Origin: Alcanivorax borkumensis SK2
GTDB taxonomy: Bacteria > Pseudomonadota > Gammaproteobacteria > Pseudomonadales > Alcanivoracaceae
DNA: 64,000 bases
Direction of reading: 5' to 3'
Assembly: GCF_000009365.1 (NCBI RefSeq)
Contig: NC_008260.1
Location: 248,001-312,000 of the forward strand
Position 1 is the stretch's first letter, and each line of letters begins with the position of its first letter. Below, one piece after another: positions 48,409 to 57,910 of the stretch. The notes beneath the pieces are model-generated. The model worked only from the letters and a program-made list of their open reading frames with translations. It was not told the DNA's origin and did no database searches. The position numbers and the translations under genes are program-made.

Positions 48409-49766
48409 GGCCCTGGTTCGCTCGCCGGCTCGGGGCGCCCCGTTCCCATACCCACAAGCCTCTAGTGTCACCGCCAGCGGCGCTGGCCGGCAGTTTTCTT
48501 CTGTTGATTGTGCTGGGCTCTTTGTTGCTTAAGTTGCCCATGGCGACCCATTCCCCGATTAGTTGGTTGCAGGCGATGTTCACGGCTACTTCGGCGGTGA
48601 CGGTAACCGGCCTGTCGGTGGTGGAGGTGGGCGGACAATTCACTCTGTTCGGGAAGTGGGTGTTGTTACTGCTGATCGAGGCGGGTGGCATTGGCATTAT
48701 GACCTTCGCGGCGGCCACTTTGCTGGCCATTGGGCACCGCTTAGGTATTGGCGAGCAGCAGCTCATTCGTGATTGCATGAATTATAGCCGGGTCAGTGAT
48801 ATTGCTTGGCTAATCCGCCGGATTCTGGTCGTGGTTGTGGTGGTGCAGGCGGTGGGCATGGCGTTGCTGATGTGCATCTGGGTGCCTGCGCTGGGCTGGG
48901 GAGAAGGGACCTTTCACAGCCTTTTCTATACGGTGTCGGCCTTCAATAATGCCGGCTTTGGCCTTAGTGCCGATAGCCTCACCAGCTGGGGCGGCCACTG
49001 GGGTATTGTGCTGGTCATTACCGCCATGATTATTGTCGGGGGGCTGGGCTTTACGGTGCTGGCGGATTTCGGCAAAGGCTGGCGCTGGCGAGGGTTATCG
49101 TTGCACAGCAAGCTGATGTTGGTGGGTACAGCGGTGCTGTTGTCGGTAACGTTAGTGTTTTTCATGCTAGCTGAGTGGAATAACCCAGGCACCCTGGGGG
49201 GCATGAGCCTCAGCGACAAACTGGCAGCCTCTTGGTTTCATGCGGTAACCCCTCGTACTGCCGGGTTTAATGTGGTGGATGTGCGTGCGTTGTTATTGCC
49301 GACCAGTTTGCTTTATCTGCTGCTGATGTTTATCGGTGCGGGCACCAATTCCACCGGTAGCGGGATCAAGGTCACTACCTTTATGGTCTTGTTGTTGGCT
49401 ACCCGTGCTTTTTTGCGTGGCCGCCCCCTGCCAGTGATTTTTGGCCGGCAGATTTCTTCCACCTTAGTATATAAATCCCTGGCGATTACCTTTATTGGCT
49501 GCGGGGTATTGTTCGCGGCCTTGATGGCGTTGTCGGTCACCGATGCGCAATTGGGATTCGAGAATCTTGTGTTCGAAGTGGTGTCTGCCTTTGGCACAGT
49601 GGGGTTATCACGGGGTATTACCGATGAGCTGTCTTCCGCGGGCCAGTGGGTGATTATGCTGGTGATGTTTGTGGGGCGGATCGGTCCGTTGACCCTGTCA
49701 TTTCTGTTGACGCGCCCCCGCCAACCGGTGGTGCGTTATCCGGAGGGCGAGGTTTACATTGGTTAG
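48405..49766 (+). CDS. ktrB: KtrB-like K+ transporter (TrkH family)
   Basis: 453 residues, about eight to ten membrane segments in four M1-P-M2 repeats. Filter-like loops include TATSAVTVTGLSVVE, SAFNNAGFGLSADS, VTPRTAGFNVVD and SAFGTVGLSRGIT, each with the conserved glycine of the K+ pore. Together with KtrA it forms a Na+-dependent K+ uptake system, useful in salt shock. The start overlaps ktrA by 4 bp. Confidence 0.93.
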   Translation: MRPWFARRLGAPRSHTHKPLVSPPAALAGSFLLLIVLGSLLLKLPMATHSPISWLQAMFTATSAVTVTGLSVVEVGGQFTLFGKWVLLLLIEAGGIGIMTFAAATLLAIGHRLGIGEQQLIRDCMNYSRVSDIAWLIRRILVVVVVVQAVGMALLMCIWVPALGWGEGTFHSLFYTVSAFNNAGFGLSADSLTSWGGHWGIVLVITAMIIVGGLGFTVLADFGKGWRWRGLSLHSKLMLVGTAVLLSVTLVFFMLAEWNNPGTLGGMSLSDKLAASWFHAVTPRTAGFNVVDVRALLLPTSLLYLLLMFIGAGTNSTGSGIKVTTFMVLLLATRAFLRGRPLPVIFGRQISSTLVYKSLAITFIGCGVLFAALMALSVTDAQLGFENLVFEVVSAFGTVGLSRGITDELSSAGQWVIMLVMFVGRIGPLTLSFLLTRPRQPVVRYPEGEVYIG

Positions 49767-49794
49767 CGCGCGTCTACAAATGTATTCCGACGCT

Positions 49795-50724
49795 TTATTG
49801 GGCGGGTAGATCAATCTGCTGACGTTTTACCCGAATAGCGCTGCTTCGCGCTACGATTTCCATGCTCCGTGCCTCGCAATGGGCGCGGGTGAAAGCGGCC
49901 CCGAACAGCAGGATCATGGAGGAGAAATATACCCACATCAGCAGTACCACCAGAGAGCCGGCAGCGCCGTAAGTAGACGCCGTGGCGGTATGGGCTAGGT
50001 ACAAGCCGATTAGCGCGCGGCCCACAGAAAACAGAATGGCGGTGATCAGGGCCGCTGGCATTACTGCTTTCCAATTTAGCACTACATCGGGCAGTACTCT
50101 GAACATGGTGCCAAACAGCAGACCGATGACCACAAGTGAAACCGTCATTTCAAAGATCACCACCACACTACTATGAATCGGTAGCCAGCCCTCCGCGTAG
50201 ACGATGATCGCCTGCACCACTACGTTCAGAAGGAGCGAAACCAGCAGTACAAAACCCAGAGAAACGACCACGGTGAGAGACAAAAGCCGACTTTTGATCA
50301 AGGCCGCAATGGTGTTGCGTGACGGTCGCGGCATTACCTCCCAGATGGCATTCATGGAGCGCTGCATCTGGGCAAAGACTGTGGTGGCACCAATGACCAT
50401 TACTAGTAAGCTGAGCAAGCCGGCGAGCAAACCTTGGCGGGGCGTTTGAGTGTTGGCGATGGCGTTGCGCACTTCGTTGGCCGCTTCCGGGCCAATGGTG
50501 GCTTCCAATTGACCGAGAATTTCTGCCATTGCGGCATCGCTGGTCATCACCAAGGAGATGACTTTTACCGCCAGAATGATTACTGGGGCGAGAGAAAACA
50601 GGGTAAAGAAAGCCAATGAGCCGGCATAGCTTACGGCGTTACCCTCCAGCCACAGGGTTACACTGCGTTTGAGAATACTGAACCAATACAGGAAAGAGTC
50701 TTTCATCGGGCTACTATCGTCCAT
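49795..50724 (-). CDS. YihY/BrkB family membrane protein
   Basis: 309 residues with six hydrophobic segments. YAGSLAFFTLFSLAPVIILAV near the N-terminus and TYGAAGSLVVLLMWVYFSSM near the C-terminus are the YihY/BrkB signatures. The family was once called ribonuclease BN, wrongly. Its function is uncertain (envelope integrity, serum resistance or transport have been suggested). An ATG at 50706 is an alternative start. Convergent with ktrB. Confidence 0.88.
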   Translation of the reverse strand: MDDSSPMKDSFLYWFSILKRSVTLWLEGNAVSYAGSLAFFTLFSLAPVIILAVKVISLVMTSDAAMAEILGQLEATIGPEAANEVRNAIANTQTPRQGLLAGLLSLLVMVIGATTVFAQMQRSMNAIWEVMPRPSRNTIAALIKSRLLSLTVVVSLGFVLLVSLLLNVVVQAIIVYAEGWLPIHSSVVVIFEMTVSLVVIGLLFGTMFRVLPDVVLNWKAVMPAALITAILFSVGRALIGLYLAHTATASTYGAAGSLVVLLMWVYFSSMILLFGAAFTRAHCEARSMEIVARSSAIRVKRQQIDLPAQ

Positions 50725-50941
50725 GAAGTTGCTAGCAGTGCTAGTGTAGCGGGGGAGGCTTAGACGTTGAAAGTCTTGGATTCAATAGCGCGGGAATGGG
50801 GTTCCTCCAAGTGGGTTGGTGATGGATGCTGCGAGAAGCATGAGTCGCCGTCCCACTGTTTTAGACACGGCGACTACATGGCTGTTGAAGCGATCACGCT
50901 TAGACTCCGTAATGGAGTGAGCGTATTGCTTGCGGGGTCCT
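50725..50941. other. Hairpin-rich intergenic segment between yihY-like and NDH-2 genes
   Basis: Three consecutive stems: ATGCT/AGCAT (50826-50830 with 50837-50841), AGTCGCCGT/ACGGCGACT (50843-50851 with 50867-50875) and a compound stem ACGCT...ACTCC/GGAGT...AGCGT (50896-50900, 50904-50908, 50914-50918, 50920-50924). They fill ~100 bases. The segment could be a structured RNA, a repeat element or the 3' structure of the NDH-2 transcript (minus). There is no T tract of terminator type. Confidence 0.6.
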
Positions 50942-52234
50942 TTAATGCAGCTTTAGCCTAGGGCGTACCAGCTTGTTAAAGCGCCCGGCAATTAACAGCA
51001 TGATGGTACGTGGCCAGCCGTAAAGCGCGGCTTGGTGCATGCGATACAGACTGATATACATCATTCGGGCGAGCCAGCCTTCCACAAAGAAGTTACCGCC
51101 CTTCAGGTTGCCCATCAGCATGCCCACCGAGCTGTAATTGGACAGCGATACTAGAGAGCCGTGGTCCTTGTACTCGAAGGGCTTCGGGTCGCGGTCCATT
51201 AGCAGCCGTTGCAGGCTGCGGGCAGTGTGCTGCGCCATTTGCTGGGCGGATTGGGCCCGTGGCGGGATCGGGCGTTCCGAGCCTTCTGGGATCAAGAATG
51301 CCGCATCACCGATGACGAAAATATTTTTTTGGCCCTTGGCTTGCAGCGTCGGCTCGACTTCTACCTGATTAATACGGTTGGTGCTGAGGCCGTCGATTTG
51401 GCTCAGCCATTTTGGACATTTTACCCCGGCAGCCCAGACCAGTAGGTCTGCCTTGATTGGATCGCCGTCTTTAGGCACCAAGGCTTCGGGGGTTGCTTCG
51501 GCGATCATGACGCCAGTGCGCACCTTTACTCCCAGGCCTTCCAATCGTTTGGTGGCGGTGGCGGACACTCGCTCGCTAAGCACCGGCAGAATGCGCGGTG
51601 CGGCTTCGATGATATCCACTTGCAAGTGTTTTCGATCTAGGTGCTCGTGGCCGTAGAAGTTGAGCATGCTCACGGCATGATGAAGTTCTGCGGCCAGTTC
51701 CACCCCGGTGGCTCCGCCGCCGACAATCGCTACAGAAATCGGTTTGTTTTCATAGTTGGCATGCAGGCAAGCGTTAAGGAACCGTTCGCGAAAGCGCTCC
51801 GCTTGGCCCCGGCTGTCCATGAACAGGCAGTTGTCACGAACGCCGGGGGTGCCGAAATCGTTGCTCTGGCTGCCGGTGGCCAGCACCAGATAGTCGTAAC
51901 TCAGTTGGCGTTCCGGTAGGACTTCGCTGCCGTGGGCATCGTACAGTGGTGCCAGGGTCAGGGTCTGGCCGGTGGTGTCCATCTGAGTCATGGTGCCGGG
52001 TTCAAACCGGTAGTGGTTGAGTTGAGCGTGGGCGCGGTAATCCACGGCGTCCAGATCGGCATCAATGGCGCCAGTGGCCACTTCGTGAAAACGGGGCTTC
52101 CAAACGTGGATGCTGGACGAGTCCACTAGGGTGATATCGGCATTGCCATATTTGCCGAGCTTTGCGCCGAGTTTGGTTGCCAGCGGAAGACCGCCGGCAC
52201 CACCGCCGACAACAACAATTTTGGGTTTGCTCAT
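50942..52234 (-). CDS. ndh: Type II NADH dehydrogenase (NDH-2)
   Basis: 430 residues. FAD-binding Rossmann motif VVVGGGAGGLPLATKLG at the N-terminus and NADH-binding VAIVGGGATGVELAAELHHA near residue 170, then FVIGDAAFLIPEG, which binds the FAD ribityl. The C-terminal ~70 residues include a membrane-associating amphipathic region (MMYISLYRMHQAALYGWPR). It passes electrons from NADH to quinone without pumping protons. Single gene; the ~264 bases upstream hold the pckA terminator. Confidence 0.92.
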   Translation of the reverse strand: MSKPKIVVVGGGAGGLPLATKLGAKLGKYGNADITLVDSSSIHVWKPRFHEVATGAIDADLDAVDYRAHAQLNHYRFEPGTMTQMDTTGQTLTLAPLYDAHGSEVLPERQLSYDYLVLATGSQSNDFGTPGVRDNCLFMDSRGQAERFRERFLNACLHANYENKPISVAIVGGGATGVELAAELHHAVSMLNFYGHEHLDRKHLQVDIIEAAPRILPVLSERVSATATKRLEGLGVKVRTGVMIAEATPEALVPKDGDPIKADLLVWAAGVKCPKWLSQIDGLSTNRINQVEVEPTLQAKGQKNIFVIGDAAFLIPEGSERPIPPRAQSAQQMAQHTARSLQRLLMDRDPKPFEYKDHGSLVSLSNYSSVGMLMGNLKGGNFFVEGWLARMMYISLYRMHQAALYGWPRTIMLLIAGRFNKLVRPRLKLH

Positions 52235-52455
52235 TGGGGCTCCTGTCAGGCTGTCGACCTTTGGGGGAGAGGCCGTCAGTCAATCATATTCATGGGTGCG
52301 GGAACAGGGTTAATGAGACGGGCCCTTGTGGGGCGTCATTCTGCCTTGCGCGGCAGAACGGATGCTGAGTTCAGGCTGGGTGGTAGGCCGCTTCTGAACC
52401 GGAGGCTTTCCTTGCGTCTTCCCATACGTGCGGGTCTGCTCGTCGGGCGACAACG

Positions 52456-52482
52456 AAAAAGCCCGCCGGTGGCGGGCTTTTT
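52456..52482 (-). terminator. Terminator after pckA
   Basis: GCCCGCC (52461-52467) and GGCGGGC (52471-52477) form a 7-bp stem with a 3-base loop, flanked by AAAAA and TTTTT. It lies 16 bases after the pckA stop on the minus strand. Confidence 0.92.
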
Positions 52483-52498
52483 CGTGGATGCTCGCGGC

Positions 52499-54043
52499 TT
52501 AGGCCTTGGGGCCGGCCGCGCGAATTTCGTCGGACACATCTGCGTACTTGTCAGCGAAGTTCTTCTGGAACTGTTCTGCCAGGTCGCGGGCGCGTGCTTC
52601 GTAGTTCTCCGGATTAGCCCAGGTGTTCTTGGGCTGCAGCAGATTGCTGTCGACACCGGTAACGGCTTTGGGCACGTCCAGGTTGATGATGTCCAAGTGC
52701 TCAGTTTCGGCGGTGTCCAGTTCGCCGGACAGGATTGCGTTAACCACGCCACGGGTCGTGGGGATGCTAAAACGCTCGCCTTCGCCGTAAGGGCCGCCGG
52801 TCCAGCCGGTGTTCACCAGGTATACCTGGGAGCCGAATTCTGCCATGCGTTTGATCAGCAGCTCGGCGTATTCGCCGGCACGACGTGGGAAGAAGGGGGC
52901 GCCGAAGCACGTGGAGAAGGTGCTTTTGATGCCGCCGCCGGACCCCATTTCTGTGGAGCCGACCAGGGCGGTGTAGCCGCTCAGGAAGTGGTAGGCTGCG
53001 GCTTCTTTGGACAGTTTTGATACGGGCGGCAGGACGCCAGTCAGGTCGCAGGTCAGGAAGATGATGTGCTTGGGTTCGCCCGCGCGGTTTTCTTCGACTT
53101 TCTTGTCGATGTTTTCCAGCGGATAGGCAGCACGGGTATTCTGGGTCAGGGACACATCGGCGTAATCAGCGGTGCGGGTTTCGTCATTGATGATGACGTT
53201 CTCCAGTACCGCGCCGAACTTGATGGCGTCCCAGATCACCGGCTCGTTCTTTTGGCTCAAATCAATACACTTGGCGTAGCAGCCGCCTTCGATGTTGAAG
53301 ACCACATCTTTGCCCCAGCCGTGCTCGTCGTCACCAATCAGATAACGGGCAGGGTCTGCGGACAGGGTGGTTTTGCCTGTGCCAGACAGGCCGAAGAACA
53401 GAGCCACACCGCCGTCTTCGCCGACGTTGGCAGAGCAGTGCATGGGCAGCACGTCTTTTTCCGGCAGTAGGAAGTTCTGCACGGAGAACATGGCTTTTTT
53501 CATTTCACCGGCGTAGCGCATGCCGGCAATCAGAATTTTGCGCTGGGCGAAGTTAAGAATAACGCAGCCGTCGGAGTTGGTACCGTCACGCTCCGGGTCA
53601 CACTGGAAGTGCGAGGCATGCAGGATCTGCCATTCTTCCTTGTTGCGGGCGTTGTACTTCTCCGGGCGGATGAACATAGTGTTGGCGAACAGGTTGTGCC
53701 ACGCGGTTTGCGCGGTCACTTTCACGGCCAGGTAATGATCAGCGTCAGCGCCGACGTGCAGGTGGGAAACAAAAGCGTCGCTTTCTGCAACGGCCGCGGT
53801 CACACGGTCCCACAAGGCGTCGAATTTATCACTGTCGATGGGACGGTTAATGGCGCCCCAGTGGATGTGTTCGCTGGTGCTTGGCTCGTCAACGATGTAA
53901 CGGTCCATCGGTGAGCGGCCGGTGCGATGACCGGTTTCCACTACCAGGGCGCCGTTGTCGGCCAGGCGGCCTTCGTTACGCTGAACAGCCAGCTCTACCA
54001 GCTGGGCCGGGCTGAGATCGTTATAAACAATTGGATCTGTCAT
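52499..54043 (-). CDS. pckA: ATP-dependent phosphoenolpyruvate carboxykinase
   Basis: 514 residues from the ATG at 54043, with AGGA about 6 bases upstream. It converts oxaloacetate to PEP in gluconeogenesis, needed when growing on alkanes or fatty acids. Signatures: [32 protein letters not shown]-loop [13 protein letters not shown], metal-binding [12 protein letters not shown] and [12 protein letters not shown]. Length and motifs are complete. It lies beside hslO as in other gammaproteobacteria. Confidence 0.96.
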   Translation of the reverse strand: MTDPIVYNDLSPAQLVELAVQRNEGRLADNGALVVETGHRTGRSPMDRYIVDEPSTSEHIHWGAINRPIDSDKFDALWDRVTAAVAESDAFVSHLHVGADADHYLAVKVTAQTAWHNLFANTMFIRPEKYNARNKEEWQILHASHFQCDPERDGTNSDGCVILNFAQRKILIAGMRYAGEMKKAMFSVQNFLLPEKDVLPMHCSANVGEDGGVALFFGLSGTGKTTLSADPARYLIGDDEHGWGKDVVFNIEGGCYAKCIDLSQKNEPVIWDAIKFGAVLENVIINDETRTADYADVSLTQNTRAAYPLENIDKKVEENRAGEPKHIIFLTCDLTGVLPPVSKLSKEAAAYHFLSGYTALVGSTEMGSGGGIKSTFSTCFGAPFFPRRAGEYAELLIKRMAEFGSQVYLVNTGWTGGPYGEGERFSIPTTRGVVNAILSGELDTAETEHLDIINLDVPKAVTGVDSNLLQPKNTWANPENYEARARDLAEQFQKNFADKYADVSDEIRAAGPKA

Positions 54044-54402
54044 GGTTATTCCTGGGCTTGTGGCCGTGCGGTTGCAACGGGTATGGCCGCGCAACCTTTA
54101 AGTTCGCATTGCGGATACACAGTGCCGGTCTCGTGCCCGGATCAAAGACCGGACAAGACCAATAAGGGACCAGTAGTGGCGCCACTGATCAGCACAGGCG
54201 CGCGATTATGCCAGAAAAGGGAATCAGTGGCGATTCCCCTTCGGACTGTGCGGTCACGGCTGCAGGGCCACCCTTTTAATGCGTCAAGGCACGCGACGCA
54301 GGGAAAGGGCGCAGGAAAAGATGGGAGGCAAATGCGGTGTCGCCTGCTATTTGCCTCTGGCTGTCGAGGCCAGGAATCGCGGGTTAGCTATTCTTGGTAT
54401 TC
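54044..54402. other. Intergenic region between hslO and pckA
   Basis: About 360 bases without a gene. Contains the pckA promoter region and a 12-bp palindrome AGTGGCGCCACT (54175-54186), plus the probable hslO terminator at 54325-54357. I see no further feature. Confidence 0.6.
54325..54357 (-). terminator. Probable terminator after hslO
   Basis: GAGGCAAAT (54325-54333) and ATTTGCCTC (54349-54357) make a perfect 9-bp stem with a 15-base loop, 45 bases after the hslO stop. On the minus strand it is followed by CATCTTTTCC, a weak T tract. Confidence 0.6.
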
Positions 54403-55257
54403 CTATCGGCTTTCTCGGAGCATTTCCGCCAGGTCCACGGCATCAAAATGTTCCTGATGGCGACAGAAGTCGCAGGTCAGCGTGACTTCCCCGTCTTCCT
54501 CCAGTAATTGCTGTAATTCCTGATTGCCAAGGGAAATGAGTGCATTTCGGTTGCGTTCCCGGGAGCAGGTGCAGCCAAAGCGCAGAGGTTGGGCGTCGGG
54601 CAACTGGGGTGGGGTGTCGTGAAACAGCCGGCGCAGGATGGTTTGGTCATCTAGGTTTAGTAGCTCTTCCATTTGCAGGGTGCTCGCCAGCGCCTCTAAG
54701 TGTTCCCACATCTGGGTGTTGCCGTCGGTGGTGGACAGCTGGTTGGGCAGGCGCTGCAGCAGCAGGCCCGCCGCGCGATTGTTGCCGCTGGCCAGCCACA
54801 GCCGGGTGGGCAGTTGTTCGGATTGTTGGAAGTATCCCTGCAGGCATTGGGCAAGAGTGTCGCCGCTGAGCGGTACGATGCCTTGATACTGGCGCCCCTG
54901 ATCGGGGGTGATGGTGATTACCATGGTGCCTTCACCGATCAAGGTTTGAATGTCGCCGTGGCTCCAGTCTTGACCGTCGCTGTGGCGGGCTAGGGCACGC
55001 AGCTCGCCATCATGGCTGCATTCGGCCAGTAGCAGAGACACCGGCCCCTTGCCTTGGGCTTGCAGGGCGAGCCGGCCCTTAAATTTGAGAGTGCTGGCCA
55101 GCAACGCCACAGCGGCCACGGCTTCGCCGATCAACCCCTGCACCGGCAGTGGGTAGTTTTGCCCTTCTATAATACGGCTAATGCTACTTTCCAGTTGAAC
55201 CAGCTCACCACGAATGTCGGAGTCGGGGAAAAGAAAGCGCTGTTTGTGGTCTTGCAT
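54403..55257 (-). CDS. hslO: Hsp33 redox-regulated chaperone
   Basis: 284 residues. The N-terminal domain ([32 protein letters not shown]) and the C-terminal zinc/redox switch, CTC in [11 protein letters not shown] and CDFC in [12 protein letters not shown], are all present. Oxidative stress forms disulfides, releases zinc and activates holdase function. It follows hslR by ~50 bases in a yrfG-hslR-hslO minus-strand cluster seen also in E. coli. Confidence 0.95.
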
Positions 55258-55308
55258 TATGAGGTCCTGAGGTTGGGCTGTTGCGGTAAATTCAGCGCGA
55301 AAAAGCAG

Positions 55309-55695
55309 TTATTCCAGATTGTCTCGTTTGAAGCGCTGGATATCCCGACGTTCCTTTTTGCTGGGTTTGTGGTCCGGTGCAGCGGCTGCGGCTCGGGCCA
55401 GTTTGCGCTGTTCACTGTTCATTTCCCGTTTGGCCACGCTTTCGGTGGTTTCCTCATAAAGTGTCTGGGCCACCTTTGCCGGGCCACGTTTGTTGCTCAG
55501 ACCGCGGACGACCACCTCGAAATGCTCAGTGCCTTTGCTGATGGTCACTGTCTGGCCGGATTGCACTGCCTTGCTGGCTTTGGTCCGGTTGCCGTCGATA
55601 TGGATCTTGCCGCCTTCAATGGCGTTTTTGGCCAAGGTGCGGGTCTTGAAGAACCGTGCGGCCCAGAGCCAGGAGTCTATACGTACGCTTTCCAT
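55309..55695 (-). CDS. hslR: Hsp15, S4-domain ribosome-associated heat-shock protein
   Basis: 128 residues. S4 RNA-binding domain at ~4-60 (VRIDSWLWAARFFKTRTLA, GGKIHIDGNRTKASKAVQ) and a basic C-terminal tail. Hsp15 binds free 50S subunits carrying stalled nascent chains. Between yrfG and hslO on the minus strand with short gaps, so one operon is likely. Confidence 0.93.
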   Translation of the reverse strand: MESVRIDSWLWAARFFKTRTLAKNAIEGGKIHIDGNRTKASKAVQSGQTVTISKGTEHFEVVVRGLSNKRGPAKVAQTLYEETTESVAKREMNSEQRKLARAAAAAPDHKPSKKERRDIQRFKRDNLE

Positions 55696-55716
55696 CGCTT
55701 TCTCCAGAGTTGGCCG

Positions 55717-56370
55717 TTAGGGCAGCACGGTCAGGAAATCATCAATGGCCGGGAACGGGGCCGTATCCGAACGTTTTGGCAGACTGGAATCCGGGTGGAG
55801 GATGCTCACCGGCTGCCCAATACCGTATTTCCGAGCGCTGTGCAGGACCGGCAAGGAGTCGTCCACCAGCAGGGCGCGGTCTCGCTCGAAAGGGAGGTGT
55901 CGTTGCAGGTGCTGCCAAAATGACTGGGCTTCTTTGGGGTGACCGTAATCATGGCTGGAGACCAATTCGTCAAAATATTGATCAATGCCGGTGCGCGCAA
56001 TTTTCAGGTGTAAGGCATCGCGGTGAGCATTGGTCACCATGATGACTTGCTTGTCTGATGCCTTAAGCTTCTGTAGAAACGTTTCCGCGCCAGGCCGCAC
56101 GGAAATGCGGTCGCCAGCCGCCCTTTTCAAGTGGGCAATTTCCAGCCCCAGCTCGGCGGTCCAGAAATCCAGGCAGTACCAGTTCAGGGTGCCTTGGTGG
56201 CTGGTGATCCAGTCGTGGATGATGCGGTTGGCCTCGACCTGCTCTAAGCCCCGTTGCTGGGCGTAGCAGTTGGGTACATGTTGTTGCCAGAACCAGTTAT
56301 CAAACTGCAGGTCCAGCAGTGTGCCGTCCATATCCAGCAGCACGGTGTCCACGGATTGCCAGTCAATCAT
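55717..56370 (-). CDS. yrfG: HAD hydrolase, YrfG-like GMP/IMP nucleotidase
   Basis: 217 residues. HAD motif I VLLDMDGTLLDL (nucleophile Asp and acid Asp), motif II Thr in VIMVTNAH, motif III Lys in YGHPKEAQSFW and motif IV LLVDDSLPVL. The context yrfG-hslR-hslO matches E. coli, where YrfG is a purine nucleotidase. The start at 56370 faces nudE across 56 bases. Confidence 0.9.
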   Translation of the reverse strand: MIDWQSVDTVLLDMDGTLLDLQFDNWFWQQHVPNCYAQQRGLEQVEANRIIHDWITSHQGTLNWYCLDFWTAELGLEIAHLKRAAGDRISVRPGAETFLQKLKASDKQVIMVTNAHRDALHLKIARTGIDQYFDELVSSHDYGHPKEAQSFWQHLQRHLPFERDRALLVDDSLPVLHSARKYGIGQPVSILHPDSSLPKRSDTAPFPAIDDFLTVLP

Positions 56371-56426
56371 GAATTTCCTGCGTGTTCGGGTTAGTCTTGC
56401 CTTGGTGAGTAGGCTCAGAGGTAATT

Positions 56427-56972
56427 ATGGATGAGAAACCGGAGATTCTCGACACCCGGCTGATAGCAAAGAGCCGCCTGTTCGGAATTGAAGAGTTACA
56501 CCTGCGGTTTACCAACGGAGAGGAACGCACCTACGAGCGCTTGCGCACGCCGCCGATCGCGGGGGTGATGATGGTGCCGTTACTGGATGACGATACCGTG
56601 GTGATGATCCGTGAATATGGCGCCGGTACGGAAAGCTATGAGTTGACTCTGCCTAAGGGTGCCTATGAACACGGTGAAGATTGGCGCGATGCGGCTAACC
56701 GGGAATTAAAGGAAGAGGCGGGTTACGGCGCGCGGCGTATGAGCCTGATGAAGGAGCTGACCTTGTCCCCCGGGTACATGGGGCACCGCATTAAAGTCGT
56801 GTTGGCTGAAGACCTTTATGAGGAATCGCTTCCCGGTGATGAGCCGGAAGAGCTAGAAGTGGTGACCTGGAAATTATCGGAACTGGATCGCTTGATTGAG
56901 CGCGATGATGTGACCGAGGCGAGAGTGATCGCTGCGTTGTTGATGACCAAGCGGTTGTTGGAGAAAAGATAG
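56427..56972 (+). CDS. nudE: ADP compounds hydrolase NudE (Nudix)
   Basis: 181 residues. The Nudix box GAYEHGEDWRDAANRELKEE plus AGYG fits GX5EX7REUXEEXGU. It hydrolyses ADP-ribose, NADH and similar diphosphates. It is divergent from yrfG (56 bases between starts) and precedes cysQ by 37 bases, an order known from Pseudomonas. Confidence 0.92.
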   Translation: MDEKPEILDTRLIAKSRLFGIEELHLRFTNGEERTYERLRTPPIAGVMMVPLLDDDTVVMIREYGAGTESYELTLPKGAYEHGEDWRDAANRELKEEAGYGARRMSLMKELTLSPGYMGHRIKVVLAEDLYEESLPGDEPEELEVVTWKLSELDRLIERDDVTEARVIAALLMTKRLLEKR

Positions 56973-57009
56973 TTCAACACGTCTCTGAATTAATCACAGG
57001 AAAATGGAA

Positions 57010-57825
57010 ATGACGGATTTAAATGCCCTGCTGGGTCCGCTTGGTGAGATTGCCCGTGCCGCGGGACAGGCGATTCTTGAGGTTTACGAGCGCGATGATC
57101 TGGGTGTGGAAACTAAGGATGACAAGTCGCCGATTACCGAGGCAGATTTGGCAGCCCACAAAATTATTGAAACTCGATTGCAGGCGCTGACGCCGGATAT
57201 TCCGGTTTTCTCTGAAGAGTCAGGGGGTATTGCCTATGCGGACCGTAAGGACTGGCCGCGTTTCTGGCTGGTAGATCCGCTGGATGGCACCAAGGAATTC
57301 ATTAAGCGTAACGGTGAGTTCACCGTCAATATTGCGCTGGTGGAGGGCGATACTCCGGTGCTGGGGGTGGTGCACGTGCCGGTAACGGCTGTGACCTATA
57401 TGGGCGGAAAGGGCGTGGGCGCCTTTAAAGAACATAACGGTGAGCGCCAAGCCATTGAGTGCCGTGCGCGCACCACGCCGGTGGTGATGGTGGCCAGCCG
57501 TAGCCATGGTGGTGAGGCTGTGGAAAAACTGGAAGCTTTTATACGAGAAGAGATCGGGGAAGTGGAGCGCGCTTCCATGGGCTCCTCTCTTAAGCTGTGT
57601 CTGGTGGCGGAAGGCAGTGCGGATATTTACCCGCGCCTTGCGCCTACCAGCGAGTGGGATACGGCTGCGGCCCACGCGGTGGTTGCCGCCGCCGGGGGGG
57701 TGGTAGTGAACACCGACTTTGCGCCCTTGCAGTACAACAAAGAGGACATTCTTAATCCGTTCTTTCTGGTGTTGGGGCAAAGTATTGAACAATGGCGCTT
57801 TATCGCTCCGGCCTTGAACGGTTGA
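57010..57825 (+). CDS. cysQ: 3'(2'),5'-bisphosphate nucleotidase CysQ
   Basis: 271 residues from the ATG at 57010, which has CACAGG about 9 bases upstream; an ATG at 57004 is too close. Inositol-monophosphatase-like fold with EESGG, the metal-binding WLVDPLDGTKEFI and the C-terminal SEWDTAAAHAVVAAAGG. It removes PAP from sulfate assimilation, recycling AMP. Likely co-transcribed with nudE. Confidence 0.93.
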   Translation: MTDLNALLGPLGEIARAAGQAILEVYERDDLGVETKDDKSPITEADLAAHKIIETRLQALTPDIPVFSEESGGIAYADRKDWPRFWLVDPLDGTKEFIKRNGEFTVNIALVEGDTPVLGVVHVPVTAVTYMGGKGVGAFKEHNGERQAIECRARTTPVVMVASRSHGGEAVEKLEAFIREEIGEVERASMGSSLKLCLVAEGSADIYPRLAPTSEWDTAAAHAVVAAAGGVVVNTDFAPLQYNKEDILNPFFLVLGQSIEQWRFIAPALNG

Positions 57826-57910
57826 TGGGCGTGAGCCCCTCTCCGGCACGGGGTTCAGAGTGTCCTGCGCTTTCATTATTAGTGTTAGCAGGCCAAACAA
57901 GGAGTTTCCC

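Noticed and set aside
50767..50961. A 64-codon frame across the hairpin segment, considered as an insertion-sequence remnant
   Set aside because: The translation has no transposase motif and its length is explained by chance; the hairpins are the more notable signal.
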